Source: Aquimarina sp. ERC-38
GTDB lineage: Bacteria; Bacteroidota; Bacteroidia; Flavobacteriales; Flavobacteriaceae
Direction of reading: 5' to 3'
Assembly (NCBI RefSeq): GCF_026222555.1
Contig: NZ_CP098511.1
Coordinates: 4,321,501 to 4,385,500, forward strand
Length of the DNA stretch: 64,000 nucleotides
Each line of letters starts with the position of its first letter. Position 1 is the stretch's first letter. The notes under the pieces were generated by a model. It was not told where the DNA came from. It searched no databases and was given only the letters and a program-made list of their open reading frames with translations. Below are positions 1 to 9,100 of this stretch, one piece after another. The translations under genes and the position numbers were made by a program.

Positions 1-87
1 CTTTGATCTTATAAAATAGAGGTATGAAGAATGTACTAGTTCATTTTTAAAGTAAAATCAACAGTAAATAACATGGATCTTTATACA

Positions 88-129
88 AAAAGCTATCAGT
101 GGGATCTTCGGATTCCATTGATAGCTTTT
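88..129. terminator. Bidirectional intrinsic terminator with UUCG loop
   Basis: Two 19-base arms (88-106 and 111-129) pair with two G-U or mismatch positions around a TTCG tetraloop. A-rich and T-rich flanks make it usable in both directions. It lies just beyond the stop of the minus-strand protease gene and probably ends that transcript, and perhaps also a plus-strand gene lying before the window. Positions 1-87 hold no gene I can support. Confidence 0.75.
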
Positions 130-146
130 ATTTCTAACATAGTTTA

Positions 147-1625
147 TTATTGTACCGCTTTTAAAGCGTTAATATTACCGTACCCAAAGCGTTTATCTCT
201 TCTTGGATAAAATTCTCCTGACCTTTTTAATTTATCTAAAACCTGATTTCGGTTAAGACGTGGGTTTTTTGCCCAGATCAACGCTGCAATACCAGAGGTC
301 ATAGCCGTAGCAACTGAAGAACCACTGGAATAGCGAGTAGTTCCATTATTGAATCCTAAAACAGGTACGTTTCTGTCAGGATTAGACCTACGTTGCATAA
401 CAATGGTAAAGTCCATATTACCATCATGACATATATCACATCTTTTGTATCCATTATCACTAATTCCGGTAACCGCAACGGTTTCCCTCATACTAGCCGG
501 AAAAATAATTCCGTACCAATTGGTAAAATTAGTAGAGGTTCCCCCCGCACAAATAATTAATTTTCCTTTGCTATAAGCGTATTTTACCGCATCCCTAATA
601 TTCCCTATGGTATATAAGAAACCAATAGACATGGATATAATTTTAACATCAGACCTATTTGCCAGTGCAACCAAAGCATTACTTACTCCTTTTCTTTCGT
701 GAAAATCGTCAAGTAACACATCTGAAGTACCCCGGTATACTACCAAATTTGAATTATAAGCCACTCCTACCGGCATTCCTTTATTATTTCTTGGAGACCC
801 TATTACTGCACTCATTTGTGTACCATGACCGCATCGATCTTCCGGACCATCTACCCCTTTTGCCCATGGCCATGGTGATTCAATATAGGTTCCAAAACGC
901 TTTACTGACCTTCCCCTTGAAGCTCCATTATTGATGTCACCATTTAGTAATGACTGACTTGAAGACAACCCGGTATCAATAACCCCGATGGTTACTCCGG
1001 CACCAGTACTCTTTGCCCATGCTTGCGGAATTTTGTGAATAGCAAAATTCCAGGGTAGTAAAGCATTGGGTGTAATCTTGCTCACGTCTCTACTGTTTAT
1101 AGGTTCGTTCACCATATCACAGCCTGCGTTTTTCTGCTGATAACCTTGTCCGGAGGGTGCAAACTGGTTGTATCCCATAGGATCCAAGTACCGTATTTGA
1201 CTAGTTGACAAGAGTGCCTTTACCGTTTCGAGTTTAGAAATCGGGACATCAATAACATTTAACACTCCGTCTGTCTCTTCAAAACGTGATTTCAACACTC
1301 CTTCGTTTTCTGCGACAATATTCATAACATTTTGTCGTGCATTTAACGTACTTTTAGTTTTACTACCATTTGAGAAGCTTTCTCCTTTATCTCCGTAACC
1401 GACACTCAGTACTTCTCCGCCACGCATGACTGCACTATAGAGCATTTTAGCTTCGGCTTTTTTCCAGTCTACATCGCCGAAAGTTTTGATTTGATCTTCC
1501 ATAAAAGCGTTAATTTCTTTTACCGAATACAAATCCTGGTCTTGTAAAACTTCAATTTCTTTTTCTTCTTTTGAGCATGCCATAAAAAGGTGTAAGCCCA
1601 CACATAAAGCAATAATTTTTTTCAT
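147..1625 (-). CDS. Subtilisin-like (S8) serine protease, lipoprotein
   Basis: Predicted secreted S8-family endopeptidase. A lipoprotein signal with lipobox HLFMAC (Cys17) suggests membrane anchoring. Residues about 95-155 look like an I9-type propeptide/inhibitor region. The catalytic triad is recognisable: Asp217 in GVIDTG, His267 in CGHGTQ, Ser437 in SSGSSVATA. The oxyanion-hole Asn expected in an AAGN-like motif is not obvious; the matching place reads ICAGGTS (about 358-364), so activity may be altered. There is no T9SS tail. Monocistronic, with a terminator downstream at 88-129. The ATG start gives a good signal peptide. Family call is confident; substrate is unknown. Confidence 0.9.
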   Translation of the reverse strand: MKKIIALCVGLHLFMACSKEEKEIEVLQDQDLYSVKEINAFMEDQIKTFGDVDWKKAEAKMLYSAVMRGGEVLSVGYGDKGESFSNGSKTKSTLNARQNVMNIVAENEGVLKSRFEETDGVLNVIDVPISKLETVKALLSTSQIRYLDPMGYNQFAPSGQGYQQKNAGCDMVNEPINSRDVSKITPNALLPWNFAIHKIPQAWAKSTGAGVTIGVIDTGLSSSQSLLNGDINNGASRGRSVKRFGTYIESPWPWAKGVDGPEDRCGHGTQMSAVIGSPRNNKGMPVGVAYNSNLVVYRGTSDVLLDDFHERKGVSNALVALANRSDVKIISMSIGFLYTIGNIRDAVKYAYSKGKLIICAGGTSTNFTNWYGIIFPASMRETVAVTGISDNGYKRCDICHDGNMDFTIVMQRRSNPDRNVPVLGFNNGTTRYSSGSSVATAMTSGIAALIWAKNPRLNRNQVLDKLKRSGEFYPRRDKRFGYGNINALKAVQ

Positions 1626-1910
1626 TTTTAAAATGTTGAGTTTAAAAGTAATTATTGATAGGAACCAAAAACTACTTAAATTAGTAAATTGATAAAAATA
1701 TAGGCTAATTTAGTAATATTATTGTGAAATTCATTGTAAAATGGAGATCTAGATCACAAATTATTAACTTATAAAGCTATTAGTATTAACGCTATCGATA
1801 AATCTAAAAAAGAGAAGTAATTTTATAGAATTGTAAAATCAAAAGAATCCATTCTTAGTATTTTAAAATCTTACTTTTTCAAAAAGCTATTACAGATGTC
1901 ATTAGTAATT

Positions 1911-2207
1911 TTACTTAAAAGTACGTTTGACCGAGCCGGTTATTTCGTCAAGGTCTTTTTTAACATCTTTAAATTGTTCAGAAACATTATTAGATACGGA
2001 TTTTGGTAGTTCGGAATTGATACCGTTTTTTTCAGCACTTTTAGTGATTTCACTTTTAATATCATTAGTTGCATCCTTAACAATGCGCATTCCTTTTCCT
2101 AAGCCTCGAGCTATTTCGGGAATTTTATCGGCACCAAACACCATTACTACAATAAAGATGATAAATGCAATTTCAGTACCACTAATAAATAAAAAGGTGC
2201 TAAACAT
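1911..2207 (-). CDS. tatA: Twin-arginine translocase subunit TatA/TatE-like
   Basis: A 98-residue protein with one N-terminal transmembrane helix (about 8-25), a hinge FGADKIPEIARGLGKG and an amphipathic helix followed by a charged tail. This is the TatA/B/E architecture. TatA oligomers form the pore that exports folded twin-arginine proteins. The conserved F-G-x-x-K/R-x-P-x-[IL] motif after the membrane helix is visible. The length fits TatA better than TatB. No tatC is adjacent, which is common in Bacteroidota where tat genes are scattered. The 285 bases between it and the protease hold no gene I can support. Confidence 0.85.
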   Translation of the reverse strand: MFSTFLFISGTEIAFIIFIVVMVFGADKIPEIARGLGKGMRIVKDATNDIKSEITKSAEKNGINSELPKSVSNNVSEQFKDVKKDLDEITGSVKRTFK

Positions 2208-2290
2208 AGACTACAAAGATACGTAGAATCTTTTTTTGTAAAGTAAAGAGTATACCAAAAAATTGATGGATAGGGTACAGTTGTTTATTA

Positions 2291-2380
2291 ATATTAATGT
2301 CTGGTAAAGATTTAAGACCCACCTGCGGATAGACGAGTCGCTATCGCTTCTAGAATCAAGGCTAATTATTATAACATTGA
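2291..2380 (+). repeat. Dispersed intergenic repeat, copy 1
   Basis: This stretch aligns with the reverse complement of 16400-16500 almost end to end. Shared blocks include GGTAAAGATT.AAGA.CC, CCTGC.GAT, GTCGCTATCGCTTCTAGAA and TCAAG.CTAAT. Shorter relatives are at 10629-10680 (minus) and 62157-62225 (plus). It lies in the 337-base gap between tatA and the M1 peptidase gene, which otherwise holds only the terminator at 2490-2522. A 68-codon open frame across it is not credible. Confidence 0.75.
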
Positions 2381-2489
2381 AAATTAAGATTATAAAATTA
2401 TTCGCGTTAAAAGACAAACCGCCTTTATTCTACTATACTTTTTAAGCTATTATCTAGCTTAACCGAACACTAAGGGTATATGAACTAAA

Positions 2490-2522
2490 AAGGTTCGGTT
2501 TGTTATGAACAAACCGAACCTT
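2490..2522 (-). terminator. Intrinsic terminator of the M1 peptidase operon
   Basis: A perfect 15-bp stem (2490-2504 with 508-522 of the same thousand) with an ATG triloop and GGTTCGG core. On the minus strand it lies just after the M1 peptidase stop and is followed by T-rich sequence, as expected for an intrinsic terminator ending the four-gene minus-strand operon. Confidence 0.85.
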
Positions 2523-2544
2523 GCTTTACTTTTTTAATAAGAGA

Positions 2545-4851
2545 TTACTGCCCTTTTACCTTTTCTTTAAATTTTTCAAACCTACTAGGTTGATTAGAAG
2601 AAGGCCAGCTATTATTAGTAATATCAATATCTGCCGTTTCCAGATTAGGATCCACCGTGATTTTGGTAATTGCTTTTTCTGAGGCTATTGCTTTTTTGAC
2701 CCGATCGTCATTTTTTCTCCAGATTTCTGCCGGATACGTAATCATTTCCTTAGTTCCGTCATCATAGGTATATTCTACAATTAAGGGCATTACCAATCCA
2801 CCCGGTTTGTTAAAAACTACTTCGTAAAAATATTTAGGTTGTTTAATTGTAGCTCTCTCCTCTTTAGTAAAATTATCCATTAAATATTCATTCATAGTCA
2901 CCGGATCTTCCAGAATAGCTCCATTTTCTTTTAGGCGTTTATAATCTTTACCTCCTTCTTCTACCATAAAGATATTGTTACCATAGGTTCTCACCGATTT
3001 ACTTTGTGCATTTACCATGGCTGTTGCTTCCAGAGTAGGTACTTTTGATACTACGAATTTTTTTACCTCTTCTACCCCGATATCTGTATAGTCTGTCGTA
3101 TAAAACCATCCTCTCCAAAACCAATCCAGGTCTACCGCAGAGGCATCCTCCATCGTTCTAAAAAAGTCCTCAGGGGTAGGATGTTTAAACATCCAGCGTT
3201 GCGAATAGGTTCTAAAAGCGTAATCAAAAAGATCTCGTCCCATTACAGTTTCCCGTAAAATATTTAATCCGGTAGCTGGCTTAGAATACGCATTAGGACC
3301 AAATTGATGGATATTATTGGATTGCGTCATAATAGGTGAGATACGGCGTTGATCGCCACTCATATACGGTACAATTTTAGCTGCCGGCCCCCTTTGAGAA
3401 GGATAAGCTTTATTAGGAGCAACCGCTTTAGGATAGTTTTCACCAAAATCCTGTTCGGCTACGTATTGTACAAATGTGTTTAATCCTTCGTCCATCCAGG
3501 TCCATTGCCGTTCGTCGCTATTAACGATCATAGGGAAGAAGTTATGACCTACTTCATGGATGATCACACTCATCATTCCAAATTTGGTACGATCGTCATA
3601 CGAACCATTGGGTTCAGGACGTCCGTAATTCCAGCAAATCATAGGATATTCCATACCCTGATTTTTTGCATGTACAGAGATCGCTTTGTGATACGGATAA
3701 TCAAAGGTCATCCGACTATAGGATTTTAAGGTACTTGCCACTACTTTAGTAGACCATTCTTCCCATAAAGGGTTTCCTTCTTTAGGATACAGCGATACGG
3801 CCATTACGTCTTTTTGACCTACTTTAACTGCCATCATATCCCAAATAAACCTTCGGGAAGAAGCAAATCCAAAGTCCCTGACCATTTCTGCTTTGAACTT
3901 CCAGGTTTTTTTATCTTCGGCAAATTTCTTTTCTTTTGCTTTTGCTTCTTTTTCAGTTACAATAAAAACCGGTTTGTCATAAGATTTCTTAGCTTTTTCA
4001 TAGCGAGCCACCATTTCGTCAGTAAAAACTTCTTTGCGATTGCTCAGTCTGCCTGTAGCATCCAGGATATGGTCTGCAGGAACGGTAATATTTACTTCAA
4101 AGTTCCCAAAAGGCAAAGCAAACTCTCCTCTACCCCAAAACTGATGAACCTGCCATCCTTCAACATCGTTATAGACTGCCATCCTGGGATAGAATTGTGC
4201 GATTACAAAAGACCGGTTACCATCTTCAAACTCTTCATATCCCGACCGACCACGATCTTTAGTATGTTCATTAATATTATACCACCAATCGATTGAAAAA
4301 GTAAATTTTTCACCTGGTTTTAACTTCTTATCCATTTCAACCCGCATCATGGTGCTGTTGATCATATAGGTGATTTTTTTTCCATCTGCTCCTTTTACAG
4401 AAGTAATATTAAATCCTCCGTCAAAAGGTTCTGACAAATATTTCTTTTTAAAGAAAGTAGAAGGTGTTGCCGGATCAATACCATCACCCTGGATTAACGG
4501 TGTCTTAGAATTCTTTGCCCGCATGTTCTGATCCAGTTGTACCCATAAAAACTCTAAGGGGTCCGGTGAATTATTATGATAGGTTATGGTTTCTTTACCA
4601 TATAACTTAGCGTTTTTATCGTCCAGTTCGATATCCATTTTATAATCAGCCTGTTGCTGATAATATTGAGGCCCAGGAGCCCCGGAACCGTTACGGTATA
4701 CATTAGGCGTAGCAAACTCATCATATAGTTGCTTAAACTTGTTTTGATTGGTATGTCCTAAGGCTCTTTGATTAGTATTATTTTCCTGAGCATAAGAATT
4801 TGAAACTAATACCGCCATAAAAACGGCAATCATAAAATAAGCTTTCTTCAT
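2545..4851 (-). CDS. M1 family zinc metallopeptidase (exported)
   Basis: A 768-residue protein with a cleavable signal peptide ending near SNSYAQ. It carries the gluzincin zinc site HEVGH (432-436) followed by 18 residues and Glu455 in WMDEGLN, the HExxH-x18-E pattern of M1 aminopeptidases. The upstream GxMEN exopeptidase motif is modified to a GMEYP-like sequence, so the exact specificity is uncertain. It is probably periplasmic or outer-membrane associated, acting in peptide turnover. It is the last gene of a minus-strand operon after two CarboxypepD-like proteins and DUF6702 (77-base gap to the latter), closed by a strong terminator at 2490-2522. Confidence 0.92.
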   Translation of the reverse strand: MKKAYFMIAVFMAVLVSNSYAQENNTNQRALGHTNQNKFKQLYDEFATPNVYRNGSGAPGPQYYQQQADYKMDIELDDKNAKLYGKETITYHNNSPDPLEFLWVQLDQNMRAKNSKTPLIQGDGIDPATPSTFFKKKYLSEPFDGGFNITSVKGADGKKITYMINSTMMRVEMDKKLKPGEKFTFSIDWWYNINEHTKDRGRSGYEEFEDGNRSFVIAQFYPRMAVYNDVEGWQVHQFWGRGEFALPFGNFEVNITVPADHILDATGRLSNRKEVFTDEMVARYEKAKKSYDKPVFIVTEKEAKAKEKKFAEDKKTWKFKAEMVRDFGFASSRRFIWDMMAVKVGQKDVMAVSLYPKEGNPLWEEWSTKVVASTLKSYSRMTFDYPYHKAISVHAKNQGMEYPMICWNYGRPEPNGSYDDRTKFGMMSVIIHEVGHNFFPMIVNSDERQWTWMDEGLNTFVQYVAEQDFGENYPKAVAPNKAYPSQRGPAAKIVPYMSGDQRRISPIMTQSNNIHQFGPNAYSKPATGLNILRETVMGRDLFDYAFRTYSQRWMFKHPTPEDFFRTMEDASAVDLDWFWRGWFYTTDYTDIGVEEVKKFVVSKVPTLEATAMVNAQSKSVRTYGNNIFMVEEGGKDYKRLKENGAILEDPVTMNEYLMDNFTKEERATIKQPKYFYEVVFNKPGGLVMPLIVEYTYDDGTKEMITYPAEIWRKNDDRVKKAIASEKAITKITVDPNLETADIDITNNSWPSSNQPSRFEKFKEKVKGQ

Positions 4852-4928
4852 ATGAAATCCTGTTGAGTTATTAATCTAAGTAATACTACTTCCTATGGCA
4901 AAATAATATATTTTAAAGGTTTATATTT

Positions 4929-5453
4929 TTATTCACCAAACTTTAACATGCCTTTAATTTCTTCATCCTGTAAAATGATACTTTTACGTTCCTTCTCGGT
5001 AATTACATGGATAATATTTTGTTGTTCAGAAAATAAATCTAACAACAGCGAATTTTCTACGGTAATTTGAGCTAATTCTTTTACATTATTTACTTCAAGA
5101 TAACATAGTAACAAATCGTTCTCATATTCCATTCCTATAAAAACAGTTTCTACTTTCTGATCATTCACTTCCAGATTGAATTTCTTATGAAAATAGTTGT
5201 TTACGTATTTTTGAATTTCAGGTTGTTCTTTTTCAGGATCTAACCGAAAGTTCGTTCCAAAACGCTCGTTAAGCACCTTCTCGATATCATCAACAAAAAC
5301 ACGTGAAATAATTTGTAATGCTTTTTTTTCTTTTACAAATTCGATTTGGGTAACACTTACGTAAAATTTATGGAGGTTTATAAAAGAAACCAGTATAGAA
5401 ATCAATAGTAAAAAAGAAACGTATTTAAAAAAACGGAAGTAAAAAGATCCCAT
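4929..5453 (-). CDS. DUF6702 family protein
   Basis: A 174-residue protein with one N-terminal hydrophobic segment (about 11-25), so probably anchored or exported. After it comes a sequence of the DUF6702 type (HKFYVSVTQIEF, then a region typical of this Bacteroidota family). Function is unknown. It lies between the CarboxypepD-like genes and the M1 peptidase gene on the same strand with short gaps, so it is likely co-transcribed and perhaps functionally tied to the peptidase. No catalytic motif can be seen. Family assignment is from memory of sequence character and should be confirmed by profile search. Confidence 0.75.
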   Translation of the reverse strand: MGSFYFRFFKYVSFLLLISILVSFINLHKFYVSVTQIEFVKEKKALQIISRVFVDDIEKVLNERFGTNFRLDPEKEQPEIQKYVNNYFHKKFNLEVNDQKVETVFIGMEYENDLLLCYLEVNNVKELAQITVENSLLLDLFSEQQNIIHVITEKERKSIILQDEEIKGMLKFGE

Positions 5454-5494
5454 ACTTGATATATTATAAAGATCATGCCAAGATAGTTTAAAAA

Positions 5495-6274
5495 TCAGTC
5501 AATAGCGATCGGTGTTTGTAGGTTTACATAATCTTTAGCTTTTTCCTGTAAAAATTCAAAGAGTTGATAGGTTTGTTCTTCTTTAATGTACTTTTTATAC
5601 AAAGCATCTTCTTCACAGAAATACAAAAAATCATCTACGGAATCTATAGGTATTCCTAGTCCTTCAGAAAGTAAGCGTAGCGAAAGTACCTGTTTGGTTT
5701 TAGCAATCCTAGCTTCGGTTTTTTCAATTTCAATTAATTTTTTAATCATTTTAATCTTCCCGTTAAGCAGGTTTATAATCAAATCCAAAGGGATACCACT
5801 TGCAGAAGTAGTGGCCGTATACAATTTACGCTCAGCAGGTGTTTTTTCTTTTTTAGTCCTATAAGGTAACCCCAGATTTTTTGCGGTAAGTACCGGAGCG
5901 GAAGTAATCCCTCTTACGTCTTTATCTAACCTGCCGGATAGACTAATATTACTAATAGTTACGGGTTCCAGTTCTTGTGTTTGCGTAGTAAGCTGTACAA
6001 TCAAATTCTGTTTACGAAAATCCGCCTGATTAATCACTACTATTTTTTGTTCGTATTGCACAGACGAGAATATAACAGAATCCCCTACTTTTACTGGAAT
6101 GGTAAAATTACCAAATGCATCGTTAGTAGTTCCTAGGTTTTGAGTTAAGTTAATAATATTGATAGCATATCCCTGTAGCTGATCCGCTATAATTCGACCT
6201 TCAATCTCCTGTGCTTGTAGACCTTGCCAAGAAGAGATCAAACTAAAAGTTGTAAAAAGTAATTTTTTGACCAT
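5495..6274 (-). CDS. Carboxypeptidase-like regulatory domain protein (second copy)
   Basis: A 259-residue exported protein with signal peptide (cleavage near LQAQEIEG) followed by a CarboxypepD_reg-like beta-sandwich: GRIIAD, then TNDAFGNFTIPVKVGD and VIFSSVQY, the fold often seen at the N-terminus of TonB-dependent receptors. The rest is an alpha-rich region with no recognised domain; no barrel follows. It is a paralog of the gene immediately upstream (6321-7106), with the same layout and a similar C-terminal pattern around VDDFLYFCEEDALYKKYIK. Gap to the next gene, DUF6702, is 41 bases. Role unknown; probably an envelope accessory protein. Confidence 0.75.
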   Translation of the reverse strand: MVKKLLFTTFSLISSWQGLQAQEIEGRIIADQLQGYAINIINLTQNLGTTNDAFGNFTIPVKVGDSVIFSSVQYEQKIVVINQADFRKQNLIVQLTTQTQELEPVTISNISLSGRLDKDVRGITSAPVLTAKNLGLPYRTKKEKTPAERKLYTATTSASGIPLDLIINLLNGKIKMIKKLIEIEKTEARIAKTKQVLSLRLLSEGLGIPIDSVDDFLYFCEEDALYKKYIKEEQTYQLFEFLQEKAKDYVNLQTPIAID

Positions 6275-6320
6275 ACTTTTAAAAAGACCTGGTCTCCTGA
6301 GAAATGTGACTAAAAAGGAT

Positions 6321-7106
6321 CTATTTTTTTATGTGATCCTTATAAGCCTCACTTTGTACAATTAAAAATTCGATCAGATCTAGTTCTTTTCCTTTTTTCA
6401 GATAAGAAGCATTCAGGCCTTTTTGTTCGGCGTAATCCATAAAGTCATCAATTTGGGTCAACTCCAGATTTAGATTTTCTTTAAAAAAGCGATCGTCATA
6501 CATTCTTTTTACTGCAACGTCCACGTTTTCTATAGTTTTTTTATTTTTTTTACTTCCGAAGGCTGCCTTAAATAAGTTAATAAAATTAAGTCCATATTTC
6601 ATCCGAATCCCAAAAGGAATATTTGTTTCGGCAGTAGACAATTCATCCGGAGTCCAGCGATAATCAACGTCATTAATCGGTGCGCTTGCCTGCTCTTCTA
6701 CGTTAGCTAAATTCCCATAGTTTACCGCTACCCGAGACACATCTGCCTTTACATTTCCGGAAAGGTCATAAGGCGTTACCACTACTTCATCCAATAGATT
6801 AACGGATTCATTAAGATAAACCGTCATCTTTTTAGTATCAATTATACTTTTATCCACTACCACCGTAAAGGTTTGATACTGCATGGCCGTAATTTCAATT
6901 TTATTATCCAGTGCTGCATTTATTTCAAACTCCCCCTTTTTATTAGTGATCGTAGCTTGATTTAAACTTTTATTATAAATTACAATCCCTTCTACATCAT
7001 CTCCTACCGGAGCATTTATTTTTCCTGTAATGGTAATATCTTTTTCTTGAGCTATGACACATCCTACGGTCACCAGAAATAGTAATAAAAGAAGTTTAGT
7101 TTTCAT
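6321..7106 (-). CDS. Carboxypeptidase-like regulatory domain protein (first copy)
   Basis: A 261-residue exported protein, signal peptide ending near GCVIAQ, then a CarboxypepD_reg-like domain (ITGKINAPVGDDVEG, NKKGEFEINAALDNKIEI, then ITAMQYQTF). It has the same architecture as the following gene, suggesting tandem duplication with strong divergence. First gene of the probable operon 7106-2545; the divergent 253-base gap to pepE must hold both promoters. No enzyme motif is seen. The domain is known as a fold, not a function, so I give none. Confidence 0.75.
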   Translation of the reverse strand: MKTKLLLLLFLVTVGCVIAQEKDITITGKINAPVGDDVEGIVIYNKSLNQATITNKKGEFEINAALDNKIEITAMQYQTFTVVVDKSIIDTKKMTVYLNESVNLLDEVVVTPYDLSGNVKADVSRVAVNYGNLANVEEQASAPINDVDYRWTPDELSTAETNIPFGIRMKYGLNFINLFKAAFGSKKNKKTIENVDVAVKRMYDDRFFKENLNLELTQIDDFMDYAEQKGLNASYLKKGKELDLIEFLIVQSEAYKDHIKK

Positions 7107-7359
7107 AAATATTGAATAGTTTCAATCAAATTACCAAATTTTTGAAGATACACCATTAATTTTTTCACAAATAAATATATACTATCTAAAAACAAGAATA
7201 AATACTACAAATCTCTCCGTAAAAGTTAGAATTTTTAAGTTAACACGCTATATCAACCAAATTGATTTTTATCATTCTAGTATAGCTTTCTACTATCTAC
7301 GATCTTACGTACCACTAATTATTATTTAGCTATAGTGTACCTTTACAAAAATTCTTTTT

Positions 7360-8067
7360 ATGGCAAATTGTATTATCGCAAGTACTTCTTCCCTTTTTGG
7401 TCAACAACCTTTAGCATATTTTAAAGACACAATACAAGAATTGTATAAAGGGTGTAGAAAGGTACTTTTTATTCCTTATGCCCGTCCGGGCGGAAGAACC
7501 CACGATCAATACACAGCACTCGTGGTTCCTATATTTAAGGAACTCGGAATTACCTTAGTGGGTATTCACACCTTTGAAAATGCCGTACAAGCGATTCAAA
7601 ATACTGAAGCTTTTTATACAGGAGGTGGTAATACCTTTATGCTAGTACACCAGTTATACCAAAACCAATTAATAACAAAATTAAAAGAAGAAATCTTAAA
7701 AGGAAAACCGTATTTAGGAACTAGTGCGGGAAGTAATATTTGCGGACTCACCATGCAAACCACAAATGATATGCCCATCGTACAACCTCAAAGTTTTAAG
7801 ACTTTGGGAATTTTACCTTTTAATATCAACCCACATTATCTAGACCCTAACCCGGATTCTACACATAACGGAGAAACCCGGGAAACCCGAATTAAAGAAT
7901 ACCACGCGTTTAATACGCCCCCGGTAATCGGCCTGAGAGAAGGTAGTTGGATAAAAATAAAGGACGAAAAAATTACCCTACAAGGCAAGCTAACCGCACG
8001 GATTTTTGAGCAAAATAAAACCCCTTATGAAATTACCCCGGAGACGGATGTAAGCTTTTTAAAATAA
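7360..8067 (+). CDS. pepE: Alpha-aspartyl dipeptidase PepE (S51)
   Basis: A 235-residue cytoplasmic serine peptidase of family S51, which hydrolyses dipeptides with N-terminal aspartate. The nucleophile is Ser122 in GTSAGS, preceded by YTGGGNTF (about 86-93); His159 in NINPHYLDP fits the catalytic histidine. Length matches the family. No signal peptide. The stop is two bases before the glutaminase start, so the two form an operon that could release aspartate and glutamate for metabolism. Confidence 0.93.
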   Translation: MANCIIASTSSLFGQQPLAYFKDTIQELYKGCRKVLFIPYARPGGRTHDQYTALVVPIFKELGITLVGIHTFENAVQAIQNTEAFYTGGGNTFMLVHQLYQNQLITKLKEEILKGKPYLGTSAGSNICGLTMQTTNDMPIVQPQSFKTLGILPFNINPHYLDPNPDSTHNGETRETRIKEYHAFNTPPVIGLREGSWIKIKDEKITLQGKLTARIFEQNKTPYEITPETDVSFLK

Positions 8068-8069
8068 TT

Positions 8070-8984
8070 ATGGAATACGCAGACATACTAAAAACCATTG
8101 AACAAGAGATTAAACAACAAAAACTTACCGGAAAAGTTGCTAATTATATCCCGGAACTGGCTAAAGTAGACCCAAATGCTTTTGGGATGCACGTACTTTG
8201 TAACGACGGGAGTCATTTTGGGTTCGGTGAACAACATACTCCTTTTTCTATTCAGAGTATTTCTAAAGTATTTATGCTTACCCTGGCTTTTAAGTATCTT
8301 GAAGAACAAGAAATTTTTAAGCGTGTAGGAGTTGAACCTTCCGGTGATCCTTTTAATTCGTTGATTCAATTAGAACAAGAAAAAGGAATCCCCAGAAATC
8401 CTTTTATCAATGCCGGTGCCCTTGTAATCTGTGATATTTTGCTGGAGGTTTGTGGCAACCCTCAAGCAGAATTGGTTAAAATGATACAAAGAATGGCTGA
8501 TATAGATAAAGTTCCGATCAATCAGGATGTTTTTGATTCTGAAATGAAGTGTAGCCAACGTAATCAAGCGCTTATTAACTTTATGAAATCCTTTGGTAAC
8601 ATAAAACACGAAATAAACGAAGTATTGACGTTATACACCCATTTTTGTGCAATCGAATTAACCTGTGCGGAACTTGCTGGAAGTTTTACTGTTTATGCGA
8701 AAAACGGTAAGTTATCTGACGGAACACAACTTATTACCGCTTCTCAAACAAAACGGATTAATGCCCTGATGCAAACCTGCGGATTTTATGATGAAGCCGG
8801 CGAATTTAGTTACCGTATCGGTTTACCTGGTAAAAGTGGCGTAGGTGGCGGTATTGCAGCGGTACACCCTAATGAATTATCCGTAACTGTCTGGAGCCCC
8901 CCATTAAATAAAAAAGGAAATTCGGAATTAGGAATGTATGCCTTAGAACGTTTTACGACCTTAAGTGGAGTTTCGGTTTTTTAA
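8070..8984 (+). CDS. glsA: Glutaminase A
   Basis: A 304-residue serine-dependent beta-lactamase-fold glutaminase converting glutamine to glutamate and ammonia in the cytoplasm. The Ser-x-x-Lys catalytic pair is visible as SISK (Ser63, Lys66). Other family blocks are NPFINAGALV, ELAGSFTVYAKNG and GLPGKSGVGGGI near the C-terminus. Length is normal for bacterial glsA without extra STAS or ankyrin domains. It starts two bases after pepE, so is probably translationally linked to it. Confidence 0.95.
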   Translation: MEYADILKTIEQEIKQQKLTGKVANYIPELAKVDPNAFGMHVLCNDGSHFGFGEQHTPFSIQSISKVFMLTLAFKYLEEQEIFKRVGVEPSGDPFNSLIQLEQEKGIPRNPFINAGALVICDILLEVCGNPQAELVKMIQRMADIDKVPINQDVFDSEMKCSQRNQALINFMKSFGNIKHEINEVLTLYTHFCAIELTCAELAGSFTVYAKNGKLSDGTQLITASQTKRINALMQTCGFYDEAGEFSYRIGLPGKSGVGGGIAAVHPNELSVTVWSPPLNKKGNSELGMYALERFTTLSGVSVF

Positions 8985-9100
8985 ATTGGATTTTAAAGTT
9001 GTTTGGCAATTGAATGATCATAGTAGTTTTCTGCATAAATTGATAAATCCCACAACATATCGTAAATTATGCCTGCTAATACGACTATGTATATAAGCTT

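Noticed and set aside
659..934. 91-codon plus-strand open frame
   Set aside because: Antisense shadow of the S8 protease gene, whose triad proves the minus-strand frame.
2211..2417. 68-codon minus-strand open frame
   Set aside because: It overlaps the dispersed repeat copy 1, has no family likeness, and looks like AT-rich noise.
3814..4296. 160-codon plus-strand open frame
   Set aside because: Antisense shadow of the M1 peptidase gene; Phe/Cys-rich low-complexity translation.
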